Source of the DNA: CAYGAG01 sp964347765
GTDB taxonomy: Archaea; Thermoproteota; Bathyarchaeia; Bathyarchaeales; Bathycorpusculaceae
Assembly (NCBI GenBank): GCA_964347765.1
Contig: CAYGAG010000053.1
Location: 1 to 10,990, forward strand
Direction: 5' to 3'
Length of the DNA: 10,990 nucleotides
The position numbers and the translations under genes were made by a program. Shown here one piece after another: positions 1 to 7,087 of this stretch; position 1 is the stretch's first letter; each line of letters opens with the position of its first letter. The notes beneath the pieces were generated by a model. The model worked only from the letters and a program-made list of their open reading frames with translations. It was not told the DNA's origin and did no database searches.

Positions 1-62
1 TTACCCTGCCGCATAGAGGACGGCGACCGGCGATACTCCAGTGTGAACCTTAAAAGCGTGTG

Positions 63-1061
63 CTACGTATGTTTGTGGCATGCTACGTAGTGTCCGTTTC
101 CGACGTCGATCAATTGTGGTTCTTTTGCGCTGCATATTTTTCCAGTCTTGTCTGGGCATCTTGTGTGGAATCTGCATCCCGGCGGCGGGTTGACTGGGCT
201 CGGGATTTCTCCCGGGATGACGGTTTCGCTTCGTTTTGATGCTGGGTCGGGTACTGGCACGGCGGAAATCAAAGCCTTTGTGTAGGGATGTAGAGGTTCG
301 TAGACTATTTTTTCTGTTGAAGCCATTTCCATTATTTTGCCTAGGTACATGATAGCGATTCTGTCGCACATGTGTCTGGCTAGAGCCAAGTCGTGGGTGA
401 TGTATAGGAAGGAAACATTGAATTTCTCCACCAGATTAAGCATCATAGTCAAGATTCCGGCTCTGATCGAAACGTCCAGCATGGACACGGGTTCGTCAGC
501 AACCAAGAATTTGGGGCGAAGAACGAAGGCTCTGGCTATGGAAACCCTCTGCCTCTGCCCCCCACTCAACTCGTGAGGGAACCTGTAAAGAAACTCTTCG
601 GGGGGCAGCAGGTCAACCTCGGCTATTGCCTCTCTCACTCTCTCCTCTATTTCAGCTTCGCCGCTCAACGTCTTCTGAACCCTCAGAGGCTCCGCCACGA
701 TGCTGCCCACCGTCATTCTAGGGTTCAAAGACTCGTATGGATCTTGAAACATCATCTGCATCTTGCGACGCAACGGTTTCAACTCTTTTTCTGGGAGGGC
801 TGTCACATCTTCGTCGCCGAAGAATATTTTTCCAGCGGTCGGCTCAATCAGTCTCAGCAAAAGTCTTCCGGTGGTTGTTTTCCCGCTGCCACTCTCTCCA
901 GCCAACCCGAAAATCTCTGCCTTATCTATCTCAAAGCTGATTCCATCAACTGCGCGTACGAACATTTGTTCTCTCGAGAAAAGGGTTTCGAAGAAGCCTT
1001 TCCTCACCGGAAACCATTTTCGCAGGTCTGTTACTTTCAACAGTGTCTTTCCATTTGTCAT
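63..1061 (-). CDS. oppF: Oligopeptide-type ABC transporter ATP-binding protein, OppF/DppF-like
   Basis: Cytoplasmic ATPase subunit that, with the OppD-like protein encoded just upstream, should power import through OppBC. Taking the ATG at 1061 gives 332 residues, normal for the family. Visible motifs: Walker A GESGSGKT (55-62), Q-loop Gln106, signature LSGGQ (165-169), Walker B FLVADE (185-190) and H-loop His223. The C-terminal oligo_HPY extension (LHPYTKAL, NPPPGCRFHTRC) follows, with four cysteines at 296, 302, 310 and 328, the pattern linked to an iron-sulfur cluster in some Opp/Dpp ATPases. An alternative in-frame ATG at 1076 would overlap the oppD stop as ATGA and add five residues; I prefer 1061 because AAGGGA lies about 6 bases upstream. 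The gene is last in an oppD-oppF pair. The substrate (peptide or oligosaccharide) cannot be read from the ATPase. Confidence 0.93.
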   Translation of the reverse strand: MTNGKTLLKVTDLRKWFPVRKGFFETLFSREQMFVRAVDGISFEIDKAEIFGLAGESGSGKTTTGRLLLRLIEPTAGKIFFGDEDVTALPEKELKPLRRKMQMMFQDPYESLNPRMTVGSIVAEPLRVQKTLSGEAEIEERVREAIAEVDLLPPEEFLYRFPHELSGGQRQRVSIARAFVLRPKFLVADEPVSMLDVSIRAGILTMMLNLVEKFNVSFLYITHDLALARHMCDRIAIMYLGKIMEMASTEKIVYEPLHPYTKALISAVPVPDPASKRSETVIPGEIPSPVNPPPGCRFHTRCPDKTGKICSAKEPQLIDVGNGHYVACHKHT

Positions 1062-1072
1062 GGCAATTCCCT

Positions 1073-2032
1073 TCATGCTTTTTTGACGAGGTGGCACGCG
1101 ACGTAGCGTTTTCCCGCCTTCACCAGTTTTGGTTCCTCTTTCTTGCAGATATCCATTACGTAGGGGCATCTAGGGTGGAATCTGCATGCTGGAGGCGGGT
1201 TCAACAGGTCGGGTGGGAAGCCTGGGATAGAGGTCATGCGTCTTTTTGCCGCTCTTATGCTCGGAAAAGCGCCTATAAGACCTTGCGTGTAGGGATGCAA
1301 CGGCTCTTTATATATGGTTGAGATGTCTCCCTGCTCCACAATTTTTCCTGCATACATAATTGCCATTTTGTCGCAGGTTTCAGATATAATCGACAGGTCG
1401 TGGGATATCATTATCATCGCTAGGTTTAGCCTGTTCTTCAGTTCTCTCATGAGCCTTAACACTTGCGCTTGTACTATTACGTCTAAGGCTGTTCCAGGTT
1501 CATCTGCGATCAAGAGGTCTGGGTTGCACGCTAAGGCCATGGCTATCATTGCGCGTTGCCTCATTCCTCCGCTGAACTCGTGGGGGTAATTGTCTGCTCT
1601 TGAAGGTTCAAGACCTACAGTCTCCAAGAGTTTTTCAACCCTTTTTCTAGTCTCCTTCTTTTCTACTTCGGGTTCATGAAGAGAAATGGCTTCAACAATT
1701 TGGTCTCCAACTTTGTAAACCGGATTGAGAGCGTTCATAGCCCCTTGGAAAACCAGCGATATTCCTTTCCATCTTATATTCCGCATCTGCGACTCTTTGA
1801 ATTTGACGAGGTCTTCGCCCTTGAAAAGTATTTTTCCTCCCAAGATTTTTCCTCCCTGGGGAAGAATCTTCAGAAGAGATAACGCAACCGTGGTTTTTCC
1901 GCATCCAGATTCTCCAGCTAAACCCATCATCTCTCCCTTGTCCACTTGGAAGCTAACCTCGTCTACAGCTCTCACCGGCCCCCTGACTGTAAGATAGTGG
2001 GTTGTCAAGTCTTGAACATCTAACATAACCAT
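1073..2032 (-). CDS. oppD: Oligopeptide-type ABC transporter ATP-binding protein, OppD/DppD-like
   Basis: Cytoplasmic ATPase subunit, partner of the OppF-like protein whose gene follows 11 bases downstream. From the ATG at 2032 it has 319 residues, the family's usual length. Motifs: Walker A GESGCGKT (40-47), Q-loop Gln96 followed by GAMNALNP (typical of OppD rather than OppF), signature FSGGM (153-157), Walker B LLIADE with DEPGTALD (177-184), H-loop His211. The oligo_HPY tail has cysteines at 283, 289, 296 and 313, a likely iron-sulfur site as in OppF. The reading frame stays open upstream to 2209, but a good TATA box (2112-2119) lies inside that extension and family proteins begin close to the VMLDVQDL segment, so I reject the longer form. 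ATGs at 2044 and 2026 are also possible starts. Position 1 of the Walker B-adjacent DEPx motif is Gly rather than the more common Thr, which should be harmless. Confidence 0.93.
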   Translation of the reverse strand: MVMLDVQDLTTHYLTVRGPVRAVDEVSFQVDKGEMMGLAGESGCGKTTVALSLLKILPQGGKILGGKILFKGEDLVKFKESQMRNIRWKGISLVFQGAMNALNPVYKVGDQIVEAISLHEPEVEKKETRKRVEKLLETVGLEPSRADNYPHEFSGGMRQRAMIAMALACNPDLLIADEPGTALDVIVQAQVLRLMRELKNRLNLAMIMISHDLSIISETCDKMAIMYAGKIVEQGDISTIYKEPLHPYTQGLIGAFPSIRAAKRRMTSIPGFPPDLLNPPPACRFHPRCPYVMDICKKEEPKLVKAGKRYVACHLVKKA

Positions 2033-2111
2033 GTTTTGCGGCATCCTTTGACTAGGCTTCCAGTCGTTCACCCTGTTCTGTGTAAGCCTCAGGTCTTCAA
2101 AGATGAATGCA

Positions 2112-2119
2112 GATATAAA
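2112..2119 (-). promoter_or_regulatory. Archaeal TATA box for the oppDF transcript
   Basis: On the minus strand this reads TTTATATC, preceded by the purine-rich GAGAAGG as a possible BRE. A start of transcription about 25 bases downstream, near 2088, would leave a leader of roughly 45-55 bases before the oppD start at 2044 or 2032. It indicates that oppDF has its own promoter and is not simply the end of an oppBC message. Identified by eye from the archaeal consensus; no transcript data. Confidence 0.5.
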
Positions 2120-2213
2120 CCTTCTCATTTCTTCAAAATGAGTTTCGAACATGCAGGTCGTACAAGTTTCTCTGCAATTCTTTCTGTTTGCGCTAGGTTT
2201 TTCTGTCAAAGAA

Positions 2214-2221
2214 CGTTTAAA
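2214..2221 (+). promoter_or_regulatory. Possible TATA box for the small plus-strand gene
   Basis: CGTTTAAA followed by GGAG; the TTTAAA core matches archaeal TATA boxes. Transcription starting about 25 bases downstream, near 2243, would give a leader of about 20 bases before the ATG at 2264, with GGGAG (2251-2255) as ribosome-binding site. Together with the oppDF box about 100 bases away this makes 2045-2263 a divergent promoter region. Confidence 0.4.
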
Positions 2222-2263
2222 GGAGACGTTGACAACAGACTCTTAGGCTTGGGAGTTTCGAAG

Positions 2264-2650
2264 ATGCAGGAACGGTGGGTTGGAAAGAACGTTGATTTGT
2301 CGCTCCTAAGTGAACGTGTCGAAAATTTTTTTGCGGACAAAGGTTTCATAACCACAAAAGACTGGTCTGCGTCGGAGTATGCAATTTCAGCGAAGCCACA
2401 ACGTGGTGTCGCCATAATTGGCCGTGTAAACGTGAGAATTCTGGGAGACCCAAACGATTTCTTAATCGAGTTTTCAACCAGCGAGCATTCACGTTCTGCT
2501 GTCAAGCTGGGATTCTTCACCACCATGTTCGGAGGGGGAAGCCTTCTTCTGCGCGGTTTGAAATCTCGAGAGGCACTAGAAAAATTGGAAAAGGATTTTT
2601 GGCTTCACACAGAAGAAGCCATAGGATATTTGTCTAACTCAAAAGATTGA
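2264..2650 (+). CDS. Conserved-looking hypothetical protein, 128 aa
   Basis: Small soluble protein of unknown function; I do not recognise the family. It begins MQERWVGKNVDLSLLSERV and has no signal peptide. The first 30 residues look helical, the centre (about 40-75) looks like beta strands with a PNDFLIEF segment, then a glycine-rich stretch FGGGSLLLRGLK (about 89-100) and a charged C-terminal helix. This suggests a small alpha/beta fold, perhaps ligand-binding or regulatory, but that is only a guess. The ATG at 2264 is chosen because GGGAG lies 8 bases upstream and a TATA-like box sits about 45 bases upstream; the frame is open back to 2036 but the extra residues are basic, cysteine-bearing and look like noncoding translation. 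It converges on the protease gene with a 13-base gap and diverges from oppDF. Confidence 0.72.
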   Translation: MQERWVGKNVDLSLLSERVENFFADKGFITTKDWSASEYAISAKPQRGVAIIGRVNVRILGDPNDFLIEFSTSEHSRSAVKLGFFTTMFGGGSLLLRGLKSREALEKLEKDFWLHTEEAIGYLSNSKD

Positions 2651-2663
2651 ATATAATAGGCAG

Positions 2664-4322
2664 CTATTTTCGTCTTCGCAAAATTGAACTCAGCGATGGC
2701 AGTCTTTCTGACATCAAGATTTTCAAGAAAAAAAGTGTCGATAATCCACATCCAATGAAAACCGATAGCGCAGCCAAGACGTTTATTAGCGAGGATAGAA
2801 ACGTGTTTCGTGAATGCACTGGCAACTCTACAATTTTGCCTTGGAAAGTCCTCAGCAGGCTGTTATCATCGATATCCAATTCCCCTACAAGACTGCTTAC
2901 TTTCACCTCTACGGCGTGATAACCCAAAATGGGCCGATCAAATCTTGTTAAGCGGATTGTCAGGGTTGCTTCTGCTTCAGAAGGCAAAGTGACATCAGTG
3001 CTGTCAAAGATTGTGAAATCATAATAGATATTGACGTCGAGAGTCTCGTTGAAGTTTCCCTGATTTTCAACAGTTACCTCGACGGTCAGAGTCTCTTCAC
3101 TCGACACATTAATCAAAGAAACGGCAATGTCAGTCACAGCTACATCATGGACCTCATGATATAACCGAAGCGTTGGATCTCCAATCAGTGTCAAACCGTA
3201 GAACCGGCGTTGAAGGTAATTATACCTCTCATGGAGATCTACAGACCACTCACGGAAAGCGTCACCTACACATTTTCCTTCGGATAAGGATCCATAGAAA
3301 ACGCTCACTGGGAGCGTAGGGATAATCTCTGTAGAGCCAACTGCTAGGAGGCCGTAGTCATTCCCGAACACTGCTGAACCTGCTAAATAATCTGGTTCGC
3401 TATAAAGGGCAGCCGAGCAAACCACAAAATGATAGAAGAATATACGCGGATTAATAGACCTATAATCAGAAGAATAGACGGTGCTCTCCCACTGGAACCA
3501 TGATCCATTTAATGTTTCCGGTTCTTTGGGAGGAACCATAAAAGTATGATTATTATGGGTGCCGTGGCACATTAGATACATCAATTGGTAACCCAACGGA
3601 TCGTCAATTCTGTTTTTGTAGTCTGTGGCGTTGGTTGTCGCTCGGTCTCTCACAAAAACAATGTCAGAGTATATTTTGCCTACAGAAAACTTTGCGTCAT
3701 CCTCTGTATTCGCGCTGGTCCCGCTGTCATCGATATATAATAGGCCACGCCACCAAGGCAGAGAGAGCGTTCCAATTCTGTAGCGATGATTTTTGGCGAA
3801 ATAGTGATTAAGTACAGAAGCCTCGTCACCTGCGACATCAGGAACCTTAAGTCTTCCAACCCAGATCTCTGGTGCGACATCTCCAGAGTGTTCGTCGTAG
3901 ATCATGTCGTTGTCCGAGTCTATCCACAATCCATCGAGATCCGTGTAATATAAATCAGTGGGAAACTCTTTGGCGCCTACTTCAAACAATGCTCCAGGAA
4001 TGTCCCCAACCAGAAGGCACCCCTCCAGCGGATGACGCAAGTTTTCCTGTAGATAGGACCTTATACCTTCAGGGGTCTCCTCCAGAAGTTGTTGAGTCTC
4101 AACGATCTTCACCGAAAATCCTGAGTTTTCGACGTCAGCTGCAAATTGGTCAAGAGAGAACTTTATGTCAGCATAGATTGTTGAGTTGACTAAAACGCAG
4201 ACTAAAGGTTTCTGTTCTGTAGTTGACGTCGCCAGAGTTTCAGTTTCTGGAAGACTTAACGCCACTTGGGGTGTTGAGAAGAATACTAGAACTAAACCCA
4301 AAAAGAACGTCTTCTTAAGCAT
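2664..4322 (-). CDS. Secreted, membrane-anchored C25 (gingipain-like) cysteine peptidase with CARDB domain
   Basis: Predicted surface protease of 552 residues from the ATG at 4322. Order of parts: signal peptide (about 1-24, hydrophobic FFLGLVLVFF core); a caspase/gingipain-fold domain (about 38-390) with an acidic, probably metal-binding stretch typical of archaeal C25-like proteins (TDLYYTDLDG, then DSDNDM, about 122-141); catalytic His253 in MCHGTH; catalytic Cys302 in HFVVCSAALY; and the closing motif LIGDPTLRL (379-387). A CARDB-type beta domain (about 394-495) follows, then a transmembrane helix (about 508-535) and a basic tail ending RRRK, so the active domain faces outside. Several N-glycosylation sequons are present. 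A TTG at 4331 adds three residues. Its place inside an Opp importer locus suggests it makes peptides for uptake, though protein maturation is an alternative role. Catalytic assignment rests on motif context only. Confidence 0.85.
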   Translation of the reverse strand: MLKKTFFLGLVLVFFSTPQVALSLPETETLATSTTEQKPLVCVLVNSTIYADIKFSLDQFAADVENSGFSVKIVETQQLLEETPEGIRSYLQENLRHPLEGCLLVGDIPGALFEVGAKEFPTDLYYTDLDGLWIDSDNDMIYDEHSGDVAPEIWVGRLKVPDVAGDEASVLNHYFAKNHRYRIGTLSLPWWRGLLYIDDSGTSANTEDDAKFSVGKIYSDIVFVRDRATTNATDYKNRIDDPLGYQLMYLMCHGTHNNHTFMVPPKEPETLNGSWFQWESTVYSSDYRSINPRIFFYHFVVCSAALYSEPDYLAGSAVFGNDYGLLAVGSTEIIPTLPVSVFYGSLSEGKCVGDAFREWSVDLHERYNYLQRRFYGLTLIGDPTLRLYHEVHDVAVTDIAVSLINVSSEETLTVEVTVENQGNFNETLDVNIYYDFTIFDSTDVTLPSEAEATLTIRLTRFDRPILGYHAVEVKVSSLVGELDIDDNSLLRTFQGKIVELPVHSRNTFLSSLINVLAALSVFIGCGLSTLFFLKILMSERLPSLSSILRRRK

Positions 4323-4350
4323 TTCAGTCAAGAATCTAACTTTCCAATGA

Positions 4351-4358
4351 GTATTAAA
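4351..4358 (-). promoter_or_regulatory. Possible TATA box for the C25 peptidase gene
   Basis: Minus-strand sequence TTTAATAC in the 74-base gap between oppC and the protease gene. With the usual 25-base spacing, transcription would start around 4328, giving an almost leaderless message beginning next to the ATG at 4322. That fits the lack of a clear ribosome-binding site. Read-through from oppBC remains possible because no terminator is evident in the gap. Confidence 0.4.
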
Positions 4359-4396
4359 CTTTGCGCGCGCATTGAGAATTAGAGATCTAGGTCACA

Positions 4397-5932
4397 TTAG
4401 CGTCTTCGTCTAAGCTTTGGGTTGAGTATCTCGTCGAGGGCATATCCCAGCAAAATGAATGAGAGAGAAACTAGAGCTATGCTTATGCCCGGAGGGATGA
4501 TCCACCATAACATTTCTATGCCGTTGTTGGCCTGTGCGTCGCGAAGCATTCTTCCCCAAGACATTACACTGGGGTCGAAAAGACCTAGCCAACTGAGAGC
4601 TGCCTCCAATATTATTGCGGTTGGAACCGCCAGTGCCAACGAAACATAAATCAAGGAGACGACGTTTGGGAGGATGTGCTTCACTATGATGTGAAGCCTG
4701 CCAGCTCCAACGGCTTTTGCTGCTTCAACGAAAGGTCTTTCCTTGAGACTCAAGGTTTGGGACCTTACCACCCTTGCGAAACCCATCCATCCGAGAACGC
4801 CGATAATTAATATGATGTTCCATAATGAGGTGCCCAATACCGAGATTAAAACTATCAGTAGAGGCAGCCCCGGCAAGACGAGGAGCATATCAGAGAACCT
4901 CATCAAGACCTCGTCTACAATTCTTCCAACGTAGCCTGAAACAATTCCTACCACCAGCCCGATGACTATTGACAAAAATGCTGAAAGTAGGCCTACGAAA
5001 AGAGAAATCCTTGCTCCATAAACGAATTGGGCGAACAAGTCTCGTCCCCTGTAATCGGTTCCAAGAAGACTGTAGGCCGCGCCGTAGAACTTTGTGTCAA
5101 GGTCATCGATGTAGACGGCGGCTTCGCCCAGCATGCCAACAGTATCAGGATCTTCGTCTAGAAACAACACCCGAACATCAAACACATATCTGGCTGGTTC
5201 AGAGAAGACTATTTTCCCTGGATCTGCCCAAGTCTCATTGCCGATTCTCTCTTTGAACTCTGTGTCGTATGAATCTATGACGGGCGGATGATCTCTGGGA
5301 GCAGGTTTTATTCCTTCGGTGGTAACGTTCTCGATCTGTTCGCTCCAAAATACGGGGTAGGATGGGGTTTCTCCAACCCGCTTAATTGTCATGAAGACCC
5401 TGGCATTTGCGTATTCGACTCCTCTGGAGGCATACACAGTTAGGCTGCATTTGAATCTCGGCGGTGGATCGTAGGCCCAGAAGAATTCCCTCGTTAAATG
5501 GGCTTCGACTCTTCCGGCCAGTGTTCTTGGATCTTTTCGCTTAAATACTATGGCGGCGCTTCCGTTGCCTACGCTGAGGTGATAACGGAGGGTAACTTCG
5601 GCGTCTTCGTTGGTTGATGATGTGAAGTTCCATTCGTTGAAAAGTGAAGCAGGAGTGGGAAAACCTGATTCTTCAACCAAAACCAGATTTTCGTTCAGTT
5701 TCTCTCCACCTGGAAGATTCTTGAACCATACAGGAACAGCGAAGTCTACTGCCACAAAAGTGTCATTTACAGGGTCATTAGCGGCTAGAAGAGGAGCGGC
5801 CAGTGCTATTGTAATATATATGACCAGAATTGCAATTCCGAAAAGTCCTCTTTTACTACGCCTGAACGTCGCCCAAAACTCTCTGAACCTTTTGATTTGA
5901 AACTTTATTGCAGTCTTGTAGGTTCTTGGCAC
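4397..5932 (-). CDS. oppC: Oligopeptide-type ABC transporter permease, OppC/DppC-like, with large extracellular insert
   Basis: Inner transmembrane subunit pairing with OppB. It has 511 residues against about 280-320 in typical OppC proteins. A basic cytoplasmic N-terminus leads into transmembrane helix 1 (about 30-50). Residues about 53-282 are an inserted domain rich in predicted beta strands, with five N-glycosylation sequons (Asn56, 102, 123, 202, 232), all of the protein's sequons, so it should face outside. The classical core resumes at LLGTDYRGRDLFAQ (289-302), with five further helices and the EAA loop EAAKAVGAGRLHIIVKHILPN (403-423) that contacts the ATPases. The start is a GTG at 5932, 6 bases after the oppB stop, so the two are probably translationally coupled. 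The insert is placed where it could touch the binding protein; its function is not known from sequence. Confidence 0.92.
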   Translation of the reverse strand: MPRTYKTAIKFQIKRFREFWATFRRSKRGLFGIAILVIYITIALAAPLLAANDPVNDTFVAVDFAVPVWFKNLPGGEKLNENLVLVEESGFPTPASLFNEWNFTSSTNEDAEVTLRYHLSVGNGSAAIVFKRKDPRTLAGRVEAHLTREFFWAYDPPPRFKCSLTVYASRGVEYANARVFMTIKRVGETPSYPVFWSEQIENVTTEGIKPAPRDHPPVIDSYDTEFKERIGNETWADPGKIVFSEPARYVFDVRVLFLDEDPDTVGMLGEAAVYIDDLDTKFYGAAYSLLGTDYRGRDLFAQFVYGARISLFVGLLSAFLSIVIGLVVGIVSGYVGRIVDEVLMRFSDMLLVLPGLPLLIVLISVLGTSLWNIILIIGVLGWMGFARVVRSQTLSLKERPFVEAAKAVGAGRLHIIVKHILPNVVSLIYVSLALAVPTAIILEAALSWLGLFDPSVMSWGRMLRDAQANNGIEMLWWIIPPGISIALVSLSFILLGYALDEILNPKLRRRR

Positions 5933-5938
5933 TTTAGT

Positions 5939-6922
5939 TCACTCGTATTTTATTCGAGGGTCAATCACGCCGTAAAGAATGTCTGCTATAAAGTTAGCGA
6001 CGATGACGCACAAGGCTACTAGGAAGAATATGGTCTGCAGAACGGGATAGTCTACGAAATCTATTGCCTTCCAGGTCCACCATCCGAGGCCGGGATAAAC
6101 GAAGACCTGTTCCGTAATGATTGCTCCAGAAAGGATGAAACCAATCGAGATGGCTGCGTTAGTTATGAGCGGCAACGAAGCGTTTTTCAGTGCGTGTTTG
6201 AATAGTACTGTTCTTTCTTTAAGTCCCTTTGCTCTGGCAGTCACGATGTAATCTTCGGTGAGGGTCTCCAACATTGTGGCCCTTGCCAGAAGCAGATAAC
6301 CACCATACAAGAAGAGAGTAAGGGTCAAAGCCGGCAAGAACAGGTGCCAAAGGCGGTCCAAAGCATACGCAAACACGTTTGGAGCCGGGTTTATTACTGA
6401 GAAGGAAGTGGTTCCTACGCCTGGGAACCAGTCTAGGCGATAATGGAAAATCAATAAGAACATCATCCCCATCCAAAAAGATGGGAGAGAATAGGTCGTC
6501 AAGGAAGACACCACTAAGATGCTGTCGAGGGGACTCCCTCTTTTATGGGCTGCTATGACCCCCAAGATGATGCCAATTATGATAGATAATATGGTGGATA
6601 CACCCACCAGGAGAAGAGTGTTCGTGAGACGTTCCATCACCTCTGCTGCAACATAGTCTCCCGACATGTAAGATATCCCAAACTGTCCAGTTAACATGTT
6701 TTTTATATAATCTATGAACCTAACGTGGATCGGCTGATCCAAGCCCCACAACCTCCTGATTTCTTCCACTTGTTCCACATTTTGTAAACGCGCTGGACTC
6801 GCAAATATCGCCATGGGATCTCCCGGCATCAATTGGAATATAACGAAGTTGAGAACAAGCACAAAGAATAAAAGCACAAAAGAATAAGCCGTTCTCTTTA
6901 TCAAATACGCTCGGAGACCCAT
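5939..6922 (-). CDS. oppB: Oligopeptide-type ABC transporter permease, OppB/DppB-like
   Basis: Membrane subunit forming the import channel with OppC; 327 residues from the ATG at 6922, normal size. It shows the OppB hallmarks: first helix (about 12-31) followed by FQLMPGDP, the segment RRLWGLDQPIHVRFIDYI, a helix block starting LTNTLLLVGV (about 99-120), SLPSFWMGM, and the EAA loop (about 225-255) containing ARAKGLKERTVLFKHALKN. The C-terminus ends DILYGVIDPRIKYE, as usual in the family. A GTG two codons upstream (6928) is an alternative start; for the ATG the GTGA at 6929-6932 is suitably placed as ribosome-binding site. First gene of the minus-strand oppBC operon, divergent from the binding-protein gene. 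Confidence 0.94.
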   Translation of the reverse strand: MGLRAYLIKRTAYSFVLLFFVLVLNFVIFQLMPGDPMAIFASPARLQNVEQVEEIRRLWGLDQPIHVRFIDYIKNMLTGQFGISYMSGDYVAAEVMERLTNTLLLVGVSTILSIIIGIILGVIAAHKRGSPLDSILVVSSLTTYSLPSFWMGMMFLLIFHYRLDWFPGVGTTSFSVINPAPNVFAYALDRLWHLFLPALTLTLFLYGGYLLLARATMLETLTEDYIVTARAKGLKERTVLFKHALKNASLPLITNAAISIGFILSGAIITEQVFVYPGLGWWTWKAIDFVDYPVLQTIFFLVALCVIVANFIADILYGVIDPRIKYE

Positions 6923-6960
6923 CTTCACTCACTTTCGATGGTATTCTTTTAAGATAGAGA

Positions 6961-6968
6961 TATTTTAA
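6961..6968 (-). promoter_or_regulatory. TATA box for oppBC
   Basis: Minus-strand TTAAAATA, within GCTTAAAATATC, preceded by a run of nine A residues. A start near 6938-6942 would give a leader of about 15-20 bases before the oppB ATG. This is the left half of a divergent promoter shared with the binding-protein gene. Confidence 0.45.
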
Positions 6969-6991
6969 GCTTTATTTTTTTTTGGGAAACA

Positions 6992-7009
6992 AGTCTTTCA
7001 GAGAAGACT
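6992..7009. promoter_or_regulatory. Inverted repeat between divergent promoters, possible operator
   Basis: Perfect 6-base arms AGTCTT and AAGACT separated by 6 bases. It lies between the oppBC TATA box (6961-6968) and the BRE/TATA of the binding-protein gene (7021-7034), a position where one dimeric regulator could control both directions. The symmetry is seen directly; the operator role is inference, and a 6-base palindrome of this spacing can occur by chance. Confidence 0.35.
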
Positions 7010-7020
7010 AGGCGTTATTG

Positions 7021-7034
7021 GAAAAACTTTAAAT
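7021..7034 (+). promoter_or_regulatory. BRE plus TATA box for the binding-protein gene
   Basis: GAAAAA followed by CTTTAAAT fits an archaeal BRE/TATA pair well. Transcription would start near 7055-7060, leaving a leader of about 30 bases that holds the ribosome-binding site at 7075-7080. Confidence 0.55.
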
Positions 7035-7074
7035 TGGTAGTGCAAAGAATTATGCCTGGAAATAATCAAAGAAA

Positions 7075-7080
7075 GAGGGA
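7075..7080 (+). promoter_or_regulatory. Ribosome-binding site that fixes a TTG start
   Basis: GAGGGA, 7 bases before the TTG at 7088. An ATG at 7081 touches this motif but is in another frame and gives only a short unrelated peptide, so the TTG is the start. The protein from it begins with a clean signal peptide (MKTKNLILLTILAF), which supports the choice. Confidence 0.7.
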
Positions 7081-7087
7081 ATGAATC

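Noticed and set aside
1..62. Possible tail of another gene at the left edge
   Set aside because: One plus-strand frame is open for 29 codons but runs into the oppF 3' end and shows nothing recognisable; a minus-strand frame covering 1-369 is a shadow of oppF. I see no feature in these 62 bases.
573..1106. Long plus-strand reading frames opposite oppF, and similar ones opposite oppD, oppC and the binding protein
   Set aside because: They are antisense or alternative-frame shadows of strongly motif-supported genes, with no domain signal of their own.
2033..2209. N-terminal extension of OppD by 59 residues with several cysteines
   Set aside because: The extension contains a good TATA box (2112-2119), is absent from typical OppD proteins, and lies over the promoter region of the divergent gene.
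2036..2263. N-terminal extension of the 128-residue hypothetical protein
   Set aside because: Composition is unlike the rest of the protein, it overlaps the oppD start and promoter, and a better start with GGGAG lies at 2264.
4323..4331. TTG start for the C25 peptidase
   Set aside because: It adds only three residues and has no better ribosome-binding site; the ATG at 4322 fits the likely transcription start. It remains possible.
6975..6983. Run of nine T as a plus-strand terminator
   Set aside because: No plus-strand gene ends nearby; on the other strand it is an A-tract just upstream of the oppBC TATA box and more likely part of that promoter.
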